Assembly (NCBI RefSeq): GCF_026212465.1
Contig: NC_080055.1
Coordinates: forward strand, 23,712,291 to 23,776,290
DNA length: 64,000 nucleotides
Reading direction: 5' to 3'
Origin: Amaranthus tricolor
Taxonomy: Eukaryota > Streptophyta > Magnoliopsida > Caryophyllales > Amaranthaceae
Within the stretch, counting starts at the first letter, position 1, and every line of letters begins with the position of its first letter. The notes below the pieces were generated by a model. The model saw nothing but the letters and a program-made list of their open reading frames with translations, had not been told where the DNA came from and searched no databases. A program made the position numbers and the translations under genes. Below are positions 1 to 11,154 of the stretch, in pieces.

Positions 1-502
1 TGCACTCCGATCCCTTAAATATAACCTTTGCTACGTGCCCACCGTAGCTGGGTATTAAAGTGGTGTCAACAGGGCCCCCGAACTGGGGTGATGTGATCAA
101 CCAGTCCATGTCCGCGGACTGTGAGCGCCTCCTCCCCCGTGGAGCCGCATCCTCAACCTGGCTGACTCCTGCGTGATCAGAAGTACCAGCTGTGCTATGC
201 TCTTTAATCCCAAACTGACCGGCATGCCCTCTGACGAGCGTCCAATCAACAGGATGACCGGCTGACTCATCCTGACCGACAGACTTTTCCCGACTAAGAG
301 AATCGTCGTAATCAGTATCATCGTCACCTGAGCCGACCGTATGACTACGCAGGCTACTCTGGCGCTCAAAGCGACTACGCACATGGTCTAGGGTAGTTGA
401 ACGTTAGGCCTGACTAAGTCTGGCCGCCTGTTCCTGCCTGGTTCGCCTTGCAGAACCCGTAAACCCCCTCTCATGGGGATCCCCTCTCAGTAAACTCGTC
501 AT
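1..502 (-). pseudogene. N-terminal part of a plant mobile domain (PMD) protein, broken, cut by window edge
   Basis: The minus strand reads from an ATG at 502 to base 1 in one frame, interrupted by a TAA at 404-406. The N-terminal part is rich in Arg, Asp and Ser. Near the window edge it has GGPVDTTLIPSYGGHVA, which resembles the entry segment of plant mobile domains (GGP-D-SLIPSFGGHVA-type) found in MAIN-like proteins and in some plant transposons. The block is clearly more GC-rich than the AT-rich DNA next to it, as expected for an inserted coding sequence. The stop could be a C-to-T change from CAA (inference). The rest of the protein would lie left of the window, so whether the downstream part is intact cannot be judged. 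Function is unknown here; PMD genes are often TE-borne. Confidence 0.5.
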
Positions 503-1390
<888 letters not shown>

Positions 1391-1479
1391 CAGTTGCTCA
1401 AAAAGTTCAACTGTACCTAGGTTGAGTCGCGCAAAAAGTGCGATTCGACCTAGGTACAGTCGCACTTTTTGTGCGACTG
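1391..1479. repeat. Nested inverted repeat (hairpin)
   Basis: Arms 1391-1430 and 1440-1479 are reverse complements at 34 of 40 positions with a 9-base loop. Each arm contains a smaller hairpin unit built on GTGCGACT and AAAAAGT (for example GTCGCAC-TTTTT-GTGCGAC at the right end), and the arms share GTACCTAGGT. The GC-richer hairpin stands alone in AT-rich DNA. Confidence 0.8.
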
Positions 1480-1985
1480 ATATTATTATTTTATTTATTT
1501 TTTTTTAAATTTTCGAATTACATTTAAATAGAAATTACCTCGAGTTTTTGTTAACGACTTCGATTCCAAAGCTTTAGCTTCGATTAATTTCATGTGTAGA
1601 TTTTGTGTGTTTCAAAGTGATAAGAGTGTTATTGAGTGAGTTTGAAGTGTTGTATAGAGGTTTTAAGTCCAGTGGCAAATTCGTAATTTTTTAAAGTGCA
1701 GCGGCAAATTCAAATTTCATCAGGGGGGTGGCGATAAAATGAAAAGGATGGCAAAAAATAATAATTGGGATAATAAATTTGATGAAGAAAAAGTGAGGAC
1801 CATCAATATTAAAAAGATATTAAAAGTAAGTATGTAGAAAAAAATATGAGGACTACAACTAGCAAAAAATGTTTTTATAAAGTTAATTAGAAATATATGG
1901 AGACCATAACAAATATTAAAATGTTAAAATGTTAACGTAAATTTTATTAACATGGAACTTTTTAATATTTTAATCAACACCTAAA
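1480..1985. other. Intergenic, no gene seen
   Basis: AT-rich sequence. Around 1660-1760 there is a short, less AT-rich stretch with two related phrases (AGTGGCAAATTCGTAATTTT and AGCGGCAAATTCAAATTTC), likely the remains of an old insertion. No open frame of interest. Confidence 0.5.
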
Positions 1986-1989
1986 TGCT

Positions 1990-2235
1990 TTCCCTCTATT
2001 GATCGAAGCAGTTCAACATAAATGTCAGCAGAGTAAAGCAAGTACAACACTGGCCTAACTATACGATGTTATATTAGACCAATCTCGGTCAAGAAGCTCC
2101 AAAAATATCGCCTGCAACTTATTTTCAGGCTTGTCAACAACAATTTGCCTGATTTTAATACCCAACAACACAATGCGAGCACAACATGTGGTCCACAACT
2201 CCACATGCGGCAACTTTCAAAAAATGGTCCCATAG
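1990..2235 (-). pseudogene. Decayed plant mobile domain fragment
   Basis: Minus-strand conceptual translation gives FLELLDRDWSNITSY followed by S-stop-ASVVLALL and, after another stop, HLC. This resembles the PMD core phrase (YSWGSAxLAxLYRxLC). At least three in-frame stops are present, so it is a relic. It lies upstream of, and on the same strand as, the PMD fragment at 1-502. Because it represents a later part of the domain than that fragment, it should be a separate copy. Confidence 0.4.
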
Positions 2236-3135
2236 AATAGTTAGATATTTGGCTGCTTTGATGAGTGTAATAACCAATAATAGGAGCATGTAATTAGAGT
2301 ACACCTTATCCACTACATAAAGTGTTGTTTAGAAAATAGTTATGTAATAAAGCACGTTTTGTTATTCTATTAATTAATTCTTAATCGTTAATCATTTTTT
2401 TATCTTTATATTAACTTGGGCTGGATTTATTATTAATGTTCCTGTCTATTTTTGTAGAACAATTAATTAAGAACTAAATCTTCTGTTTTTTTATCAATCC
2501 CCAAAATTCCTTTGTTTTTTATAGACATGTCAAATTCCTCTTTACTTTGGTGATTTTTCCTTTATTTTTCATGCCGCTCCTTACTTCTCCTATTAACACA
2601 TGTCCCACTAGCTTATAATGATCTTCTATAATTGACATGTATCTTCCAAATGCACGTGACCTTCCCATGCACTACTATTACAACTGTTCGATCAACGCTC
2701 CTTCAATTCTCTCAGACGAATGTTGCCAGATTACTAGCTAATCTTAATAATTCCTCCCAGATTGACACTAGTTTAATCTTCCCAGACGTTTTTATAGTAG
2801 AATTCCTTGTGATAAATATTTTACATATACAATTAATGTCATCATATTATCAGATAAACAAAAGGTGTATAATGCACTAACGACTAAGTGTGCACACCAC
2901 CTTTATTTATATCGACGTGAGGCAAACTATCCCAACACCCTCTCACATGCGAAAGTCCGTCAAAAGTAATAAACTAAATAGGAACGTTATTATTTTTGGG
3001 CCTAATATTCAATTTTCAATCGAAATGCTAACAAACAATCGAAAAAGTTTGGGTTGCACACACTTTATAACTTATAACGACTATGAAGATACTATTCCAA
3101 AACTATATATGTTTATTTCACAATTAGAGTAAGGG
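2236..3135. other. Intergenic, no gene seen
   Basis: AT-rich DNA. Two short open frames (2632-2880, 2890-3132) have no recognisable domain, no splice or codon-use support, and no family resemblance that I can name. Confidence 0.5.
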
Positions 3136-3140
3136 TCAGG

Positions 3141-3357
3141 TGATAAAATTATAATGTGAAAAATAAAATAGATTAGGATTTGAGTTTGAATATTCGGTTT
3201 TTTCTTATTCATCATTAGAGGAAAAAAACACCCCTATAAATACAAGAGACCAAAACACAAATATAGAAACTAAAATAACACAATATCTTAAATACCTAAA
3301 ATAAAAGATAATATTCTGACATAATATAAAACTTTATTTGTTTCTTATTTTTCTACA
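3141..3357 (-). repeat. 3' LTR of the gag-only element
   Basis: On the minus strand it begins TGTAGAAAA and ends CA. It pairs with 4328-4526. Confidence 0.8.
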
Positions 3358-3509
3358 CTCCCCCTCAAGTTTGTTTTGGTCTCGGGATGACCGAAACCAA
3401 ACTTGCCTTGAAATAAAAAAAAACTTCTTCATACTTTGCTTTGAAAGATCTAACTCCCCCAGAGAACCTAGCCAACATTATCCAAATAGTACAATTTGTC
3501 TACAGTCTC

Positions 3510-4160
3510 TCACCGGAATGAAGTGAAATCTGATCGGTGTTTGGCTATGAGCCTACTCCCTATTTCTGAAGGACTTGTTCTCGATGATGATGCGCCGGTT
3601 ATGATACCGCGCCTAACAATTTCTCGGCGAATGGTTGCAAAAGCCTTGTCAAGGGTTGGTAATGGGTCTTGATTAAGGAGGTTTCGATGGTCTTTGTCAA
3701 TAGAATCGTTAACTCCGGCTAAAAATTGAAAAAACTTTTGAGTTTGAATAAAAGTATTGAAAAGCGTGATGTCCTCCGCATGTTTCATTGGATTAGGCAT
3801 CCGACGATCAATCTCTTTCCAAATATCTTGTAGTTTGCTATAAAAGGCTTCAATGGAATCTCTTTGATTAAATATTTGAAGTTCATCGCTGTCATCGCTT
3901 AACAGATTTTCGATCCCTTTCCACAAATCTCGAGCGGTAGTATAGTCAAGAAATTGATTGACAATTCCCTTTGATTCCATTGTTGGTAAGATGAATTTGT
4001 AATAGCCGGAGGTCTGGTTTGTAAGGTGGTTGAGCATCCCTCGACTTTTGATATTAATATGCATCATTCTACACCAAGTTGTGTGGTTATGATATGTGAG
4101 ATTTTCGGCCACTTCGAGATCTGTAGACACTGGTTCACTGGGTTTATTATTTTTATTCAT
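3510..4160 (-). CDS. Copia-type Gag protein (216 aa), zinc knuckle absent
   Basis: Structural Gag-like protein of a Ty1/copia-lineage element. Uninterrupted from ATG 4160 to the stop at 3510. It contains the usual plant copia gag phrases: an N-terminal TDLEVAENLTYHNHTTWCRM segment, a W-x(n)-I-x-N-LLSDDSDELQIFNQ-like middle, then AFYSKLQDIWKEID and FQFLAGVNDSIDKDHRNLL. This is the UBN2/Retrotran_gag region. The protein stops before any CCHC zinc knuckle, so it is shorter than a full copia Gag. The reading frame is intact although the LTRs have diverged, which would fit recent selection or recent age. The ATG lies about 170 bases inside the 5' LTR, as expected for gag. Confidence 0.75.
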   Translation of the reverse strand: MNKNNKPSEPVSTDLEVAENLTYHNHTTWCRMMHINIKSRGMLNHLTNQTSGYYKFILPTMESKGIVNQFLDYTTARDLWKGIENLLSDDSDELQIFNQRDSIEAFYSKLQDIWKEIDRRMPNPMKHAEDITLFNTFIQTQKFFQFLAGVNDSIDKDHRNLLNQDPLPTLDKAFATIRREIVRRGIITGASSSRTSPSEIGSRLIAKHRSDFTSFR

Positions 4161-4327
4161 TTGTTGAAAAATCTAGAACATTTGTTCCAACTAGGTCATG
4201 GAAACCATTTGGGAATTTGTGTTTTGGGATTCTTTGTCGGTCATTTCAGGTAAGCTGGGTATGGTATATGATGAAGTCTGAAAAAGGTTTTACCGATCCC
4301 CGAATGAACCTTACGGCTCTGATACCA

Positions 4328-4526
4328 TGATGAAATTATAATGCGGAAAATAAAGTAGATTAAGGGTTGAGTTTGAATATTCGATTTTTTCTTATTCATC
4401 ATTAGAGGAAAAAATACCCCTATAACTTAATATAAAAACTAAAATAACACAATATCTTAAATACCTAAAATAAAAGATAATACTCTGACATAATATAGAA
4501 CTTTCTTTGTTTCTTATTTTTCTATA
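4328..4526 (-). repeat. 5' LTR of the gag-only element
   Basis: Adjacent to the tRNA-Met primer-binding site; flanked on the right by the TCAGG target duplication. Confidence 0.8.
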
Positions 4527-4531
4527 TCAGG

Positions 4532-4690
4532 GACGGAGCAAAAATTAAAAGTTTCTTTGAAAGCCCTGTGTAATTTCAAAAATTATGATATTTTTTTAAT
4601 AATTTTATATCTTTATAATTCAATAAAAAAGGCCTCTAATTTTCCGAGGCCCTGTGCAATCGAACATGTTATGTTGAACATGCTCAGAAT
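4532..4690. mobile_element. Possible hAT-like non-autonomous element end
   Basis: The restored target reads GGGTCAGGGACGGAGC, followed by two repeated phrases (AAAGCCCTGTGTAATTTC and GAGGCCCTGTGCAATCGAA). This CAGGG-CGGAGC start and the CCCTGTGCAA phrase resemble ends of non-autonomous hAT elements common in plants. The other end was not found. Confidence 0.3.
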
Positions 4691-6280
4691 CTCCTCTTGA
4701 CAGGATTTTAATGACTTATAAAATATGTACATCACCTTTAATTCATCAATATAGAACAAATCATCTCTACATTATAACTTACGTAATGAAGTGTAGCCTA
4801 ATTGTGTCGTTTGTCCGGAATATATACTTAACCTCCCTTTCCTGGGTAGCTTCAAAACTAATTATATAATCGTGCATTTGCGTGGCTGCCTTTAGAGAAT
4901 AGTTTTGTGAAAACGTTTTTTATTTACTTAATAACCTCTTATAATATTCTAGTACTAGTATTGGTCTTCGGTTTAGGGCAAAAAAAAAAAAAGTTAGTCA
5001 AATCATCAATTTTCTAGAAGGTTATTAAATTGGGTTTTTATTTTTTTTAAATGAAAATAAGTTAGAATACGTAAGGAGAAAGGAAATTAAACTTTTTAGT
5101 TGTATGATAGAAAAAACTTTAAACAACTAAATTGAGATTATACAATAGGTTAGTTCTAAATTTATACATTATTTGTGTTTCTTTCGATTTTGTTGTTCAA
5201 TTACCAAATTTTAATCTAAATATAAACTCATCATCATACCCAGTTTATCCCCCTCATTAGAATTATGATCAACATCAGGGGAGAGGGTAGGAAGTCGGAG
5301 AATCATAATCTTATCAAATAAAATAAGAAGGTTCCGACCAGTGAGACTCTAGAATCTAAAAAAACCTGTCAATGAAAATAAACGGCGCTACACACGCCAT
5401 ATGCAAGATAACTAGTAAGGCAAAGCATTTTCAAAACAAGATAAGTACAAAGGCTAATAATATAAATCATACAGAACTGCAATTTGCTAATGTCATATAG
5501 AATTTTCAAAACAATAACCATGACAAAAATAACAAACAATGGTCTTAGACACGAATTTGACGTTTTTAACTAGTTTTATTTATAGTCAAGTCCTTAGAGA
5601 AGTGCAATTTGCTCATGGTCTAAGTCAACAGCGACACCATGCCTTTTCTTTCCATCAACTGTAAGAATTTTTTCTATTATGAGTGCGTTAGTGGTCTTTC
5701 TTTTGCACAAACAAAAATCATCTCAATCCACTTTCACATCTTTACATAAATAGGTGCAACCCTTAGCCTAAACCTGGTTCCTAATTTTATTCATCCTAAT
5801 GAATTCACACAAACATACTAACATTCACATCTCTGCTACATTTACATTGTGCTCATATATATTTTAAGTAGCCAACATTCTATTCCATACAACAGAAGGT
5901 CAGCCTGCAACTGGACAAAGTTTAATATTTAATCTAGTTGGGAATCTAAATTCACACCATACACTAGTGGCGGCTTAAGCAATACAGCTTCAATTGAGTC
6001 CATTACATTTTCATGAATCTCCTCATTACTCCGAATCATTAAAGTAGAATTTTAAACTTGGTCATAGCATTACAAATTGCAACATTTTGCAACATTTTGA
6101 GAATAATTGTTTGCACCATTAAACTTAATTACTTAAAGAACTATTTTATCGATTAGTGACATTTTTTCTGTAGAGAAGAGACTTAATTAGTCTCAGTAAA
6201 CTGATATTAGCTAATACTTAATTGCTATTTCAAATATACCTAATACCTATAATATCAATCGAGCCTACAAAATTTAAAAT
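4691..6280. other. Intergenic, no gene seen
   Basis: AT-rich sequence without a credible ORF. I recognise no element. Confidence 0.5.
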
Positions 6281-6284
6281 ATAA

Positions 6285-6640
6285 GGTTTTTGATAAGTAG
6301 CTTTTTATTGGCATTTTGATTGGCTTATGACTTTTGTTTTTTTGGTCGGCCAAATAGACAAATAATGTTGGATTATTGTCTTTTAAGCTAATTGAAAAGT
6401 GTTTGTTAAATGGCTTTAAAGCAAGCTTAAGCTACTTGTTGTAGCTTTTTTCAATGACTTTTAAGATGCTTTTTCTTTAATAAACAATTGATAGCTAACG
6501 AATAGTTTTACTAAATATCTCCTTAACAGTTGGTTTAAACAACTAGATAAAACCGGCTTATCAACCAATACTTTTAGTTGGTTAAACCAGTCAATAATTT
6601 CAGCTAATAATATTTATAATCATTTGCAAATCAACCCTAT
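6285..6640. mobile_element. Non-autonomous DNA transposon relic (TTATTAGAGAAAAA family)
   Basis: Contains AAGCTACTTGTTGTAGCTTTTTT, GGTTTAAACAACTAG, TTTTAGTTGGTTAAACCAGTC and a CATTTGCAAATC end. The same phrases recur at 13260-13450, 42208-42391 and 47427-47775, marking a dispersed low-complexity MITE family. Exact ends and target duplication were not resolved. Confidence 0.35.
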
Positions 6641-7960
6641 AATCTAAAGGAAAAAATGTTCTGAATAATCTAACCTTTTCTTGGCGACTTCACACCAACG
6701 ACGCCCCACCCGAGGTAGGGGTATGGGTGGTGAAAGAGGATTGGAGTGATTTTTCCTTTTTAGTTTTTTCCCCTTTTTTAACAAAATAACTTATTACAAT
6801 AGGTAAAAGGGTTTAAGGGTATATCATGAGCAAATGTGTTGTAAATGTTAAAATAATTAAAATATAATCAAAAGATGGAATTATTCACATCGAATTGAGC
6901 GAAACGTAGTATTATTTAGAACAGTTTATTCTATTTTTATTTAATAGGGGTAACCTACTATAACAGATTTTTATGTTTGAGAGCATGTCAAAAGCAAATA
7001 TATAGCAAATGTAAGATTACTAAAAAAAGATTACTAAAAACTAGTTCAAAAATAAAATTATTCCCATCAAAATCGAATAAAGTTTATAAAATTTAATTTG
7101 AAACCCAAAAAGCAAAATTAGAAAATGTTAAACACGGCTACTAACAAAAACCATAGAATGTACGTACATTAAGAGTCAAAAATGATTGAATATTCCAAAT
7201 TATTTAATTCAGGCTGTGTTTTAATTTCTACGGACGCCGTATTTAGCGTGAAATTCAGATATGAAATAACGTAGTCTTCATTTGAGAGTAGTATTTTTTA
7301 TTTTTATTTTTATTTTCAGTCTTTCAGTTTCCGGCTGTGAGTTACCATCTAAATTCTGAAGTATATATATAAATATATATAGAATGTATACTCGTAATAA
7401 ATAAGTAGGCATGCATTTCAGAGAGTATAAAAAAAAATGTTATTTAAAGATTGAAAGAGAGAGCTATAGTTAAAGGACTGGCCGTTTTTCGGTACCGCGT
7501 CCTTTTACTCTTACATTATTTTATGTCCTTATCAATTTTTATATATAGCTAGTCTTTTGAAATATCGTCTTTTAGAGAGATATTTCTCAGGTCCAATCTA
7601 TTAAAATTTAATGTCTACTTATATTAGTCTTAATGTCTATTTATCTTATTTTTAATATCTATATACTCACAATATCTTAAATGTCTACTTTCATCATTTT
7701 TAATGTCTACTTATAATATTTTAAAAAATATATATTAGGTCGATCCAATTAGAGATAGTCTCTCAAAGAAATCGTCTCTCAAACCAATTTGTGATTTTTA
7801 TAAGCTCATCATATTAATTTGTTTTCATAAATTTATGAAAACAAATTAATATAAAACGATGCGTTGATTAGAGGCCGAGTTTAGCTAAAAAAGACTTGCC
7901 CATGGGGCCTAGAATTTGCAAAGCTTATATACTTTTATGTGAATAGTTTTTGTGAAATTT
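6641..7960. other. Intergenic, no gene seen
   Basis: AT-rich. A phrase repeated several times (ATGTCTACTTATA / AATGTCTATTTATC) occurs at about 7605-7725, and a copy of the TCTCTCAAA-type motif near 7760. No gene. Confidence 0.5.
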
Positions 7961-7989
7961 AAATAAAATAAGCAAAATAAGTATAAAAT

Positions 7990-8330
7990 TTTTGTTCACT
8001 ATTATTAATAGCGAATAAAAGAAGACTGGTCAATAAAAGTCAAGCACCTTGTTCACGGTTATTACAAAGGAAGCCTTGGTCAAACAAGGTCAAACCTGTG
8101 TTCGCTATTACCAATAGCGAACAAAAGTTTGACCTTCTTTGACCTTAGAGGAAATCAATTAAAATGATTCTCGAACAATTTATAAAACGCATCAATTCGC
8201 TATTAGTATTAGCGAACAAAGTCTTTGACTTTTATTTACCTTATTCTTTGTTCACTGTTACTAACAGCGGATAAAGTTTTTGACCTTTATTACCTTATTC
8301 ATTGTTCGTTGTTAGTAACAGCAAACAGAA
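7990..8330. repeat. Cluster A of short palindromes (TTCGCTATTA-n-TAATAGCGAA type)
   Basis: Five imperfect palindromes of about 21-23 bases at roughly 7995-8015, 8100-8122, 8196-8216, 8250-8272 and 8304-8326. Each has the form GTTCGCTRTTA, 1-2 bases, then the reverse complement. They are spaced by Leu/Phe-rich-looking TTTGACCTT and GGTCAAA phrases that are also mutual reverse complements, giving a foldback character to the whole block. Confidence 0.7.
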
Positions 8331-8881
8331 CCAACTCACTATCTTTAGGAATCTCGTGCTTACTTTGGGAAATAATTTTCCCCCATGCCAAGTTAAAGAA
8401 TTTTTTTATATGATTTTGCTTATTTGATTCAAATTTTCTTTTTTGTTGCTACATGTTTTTTTTTCTTAGTGGATGGGCCTTGTAAAACACGCAATTTTAT
8501 AGATGACAAATTCTTTATTTAGACCGTCTCACCATGAAACGATTTAATATGAGTTGATCCATTTTCTTGAAAAGTAATGAATAAGATAGTTTTTATTTAG
8601 TTATCAGTTGTGTAAGATTAACTCATTTAATTTTTTTAAAATATAAATGATTGAGGCTGCCTGTGTGTGCCCGTTTCTAGGTGAGACAGTCTCATACTGT
8701 AACACCCCTGAATTTCCAACCCCTTAAACGAAACCAGAATCGTGAAGGAAGGGAGGAAATTCGGGTGTTACAAAAAAAAAAAGAAAAGGGAAAATAATTA
8801 AAATAAACGCTAAAGATTAATTAAAAGGGTGAGTGGGTGGAAATTTCGGCAGCATCTCTGTTAAAACTGAGGATGTGAGAA

Positions 8882-8981
<100 letters not shown>

Positions 8982-9654
8982 GATTAACAAGACTAAACTA
9001 ATATAAGGCCTTTAATGCCTTTCAAAAAAAATACGTCACGAGGAGATGAATCATCGTTGGCTTCACAAATCATCAACTCTAACGAGGATCGTAGTTCCAG
9101 TGTTAACGCATCGATCTGACGGATACTAAAGGAGTATTCCCACTACTGTACATCCAGAAACTACGCAGCGGAACTATGGATCATACGAGGAGTCACATGG
9201 CTCCATACAAAAGAATTTATACAATCCCAAAAGAAAACTTTACAAGGAATATAGAAGCTACAAGCATTAGACAATTAATACACAATTGTTACGACCGTAC
9301 TTCGCTCTTTCCCCCAATGCAAAGCAAATGAAGCTCCTATACCTGTCATGTCAAGTTATGATCCTCCTGCTGCTCAACATAATGATCATAGTCAGATGTG
9401 TCATAGCAGGAACATCATAGAGAGTCATGAGCAAACAACAACAAACACATACACGTCAGTAATTAATGAACTTATAACAATTAGAGTCATTGAAAAAAAC
9501 TATAGACAACGATATAGTATGGCAATAGCGAGTCTACTAATCTGTCTAAACACCTCTATTTACTCATAATTTCTCTTTCAAACTACTAATCTCTCGAAGT
9601 ATATTCAAGGGTAGTGGATCTTTTCTCTATTCATGGCATAGTGACACGGCTAAG

Positions 9655-9912
9655 GGCGTTATCGGCTACCCGGCGCCCATGGCAAAGTATGAGCTCATGC
9701 CCCCTCCAGCTGACCCTCTCGAGTCCTACCTTTGGGAAAAACTAACACACTGGGGCTAAACCAGTGAAAAGGCCACCATATTAGGGTTTGCAAGGCTCGC
9801 ATGGTAACACCTCGGTCAAGGGGCGGTATCGGCCACCCGGCGCCCAATGACCCAAGCATGCTCATACCCCCCTTACGGTGGTCCCGTCGAACCTCACCTA
9901 GGGGACTACTAA
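9655..9912. repeat. Diverged tandem duplication in the solo LTR
   Basis: GGCGTTATCGGCTACCCGGC (about 9656) and GGCGGTATCGGCCACCCGGC (about 9822) each begin a unit of roughly 100 bases that continues with GCGCCCA, a GCTCAT phrase and a CCCCCT/CCTAC stretch. The two units are separated by unrelated sequence. Confidence 0.55.
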
Positions 9913-10642
9913 AATCAACCGGACATAATCCAATTGAGTCACGCCAACAAATCATAAATCAAGGCTCAATAAGTAGGAAATCACTTCGATACCACACACA
10001 ACCATGGTGCGTTATCTATTATTTAGAAATTTGTTCTCATAGTCTCCTAATGCTTTCATTCTACTTGCCTACATCACTATTATGACTACACGCTAGCATA
10101 GTTTACTTTCTGGCGCTCTATAGTTCCAATACGATGTATGTAATCATAAAATATTGATAATACTTTGTAACGATAAACATGATAATAAATTACTGCGTGT
10201 ACGTACCTGTAAGCGTCACTGCACGACCACAAGTTATAAAAATCACCCAACTAAGGGTCTACTTTCCTCTTATAAACTGGGAACAAGGTTTAAAGCTAGT
10301 AAAAATGGTGAAGAGGTGGATGAAGGTTGTGGTGGTGGCGCACAAGGGCCAAAACTGGCTGGAGAGAAACCCAAAATCGGCCAGCAGCTGGCGGCTGCTC
10401 GTGGGTTGGCTGTCGGCTGTTCCAGCAAGGGAGGAGGGAGAAGAGGGTTGTGTTGTGGTGGCCGCCTGTAGAGGAGAACAAAAACACGCGGCCCGCTGCT
10501 GGTGGTGGTCACAGTGGCGCGGTTGCTGGCTTTTCAAGCTGAGGGAGGGGAGTGAGAGAAGAGGGAAGAGAGAAAGAAGGAGGAGAAGGAGAATGACGGC
10601 TAGGTTTTGAGCAACGAGGGCTTTATGCGTTTTATCCTTGTT

Positions 10643-10654
10643 ATTCTTCTTCTT

Positions 10655-10723
<69 letters not shown>
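10643..10723. repeat. (TTC)n-(TTA)n compound microsatellite
   Basis: A TTC run at about 10643-10683 passes directly into a TTA run to about 10723. Confidence 0.9.
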
Positions 10724-10870
10724 TATTATTAGGTTTATTTATTTATTTATTTTTATCTCGATTCATTTTTTTGCGAGACCCAATTAAGAGACTCACCTTC
10801 GTGGGCTCACACATTTTAATAAAATAATCATTTTGGTTCGAACCTCTTTATTTAAGAAATCGTAACAATA

Positions 10871-11019
<149 letters not shown>

Positions 11020-11154
11020 TTAACATTTAAATTCATGTATGCAAGAAATTTATTAAAACTAATTCGGAAATAATTAAATAAAATTGTAAAATCTTTAAAA
11101 ACTATTAAAATATTAAATAATTACGTCATTAAAATCTCGGGCTGTTACACATAC

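Larger units (their letters stand above)
3141..4526 (-). mobile_element. Short copia-type LTR element carrying only gag (TR-GAG-like)
   Basis: A compact 1386-bp LTR element in minus orientation. LTRs lie at 4328-4526 (5' LTR) and 3141-3357 (3' LTR). They match along their length apart from substitutions and a roughly 17-bp length difference. A 5-bp target duplication TCAGG sits at 3136-3140 and 4527-4531. The primer-binding site next to the 5' LTR (4316-4327) reads TGGTATCAGAGC, complementary to initiator tRNA-Met. The polypurine tract before the 3' LTR (3358-3369) reads CTTGAGGGGGAG. The interior has one gag ORF and no protease, integrase or reverse transcriptase, so the element must have depended on proteins supplied in trans. 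Confidence 0.85.

Noticed and set aside
7990..8330. CRISPR-like array
   Set aside because: Repeats are palindromes of uneven spacing in plant DNA; spacers are related to each other, and there is no leader or cas context.
10154..10610. Overlapping long frames on both strands in GC-rich DNA
   Set aside because: They lie inside the solo LTR, have no domain, and exist on several frames because stop codons are rare in GC-rich DNA.
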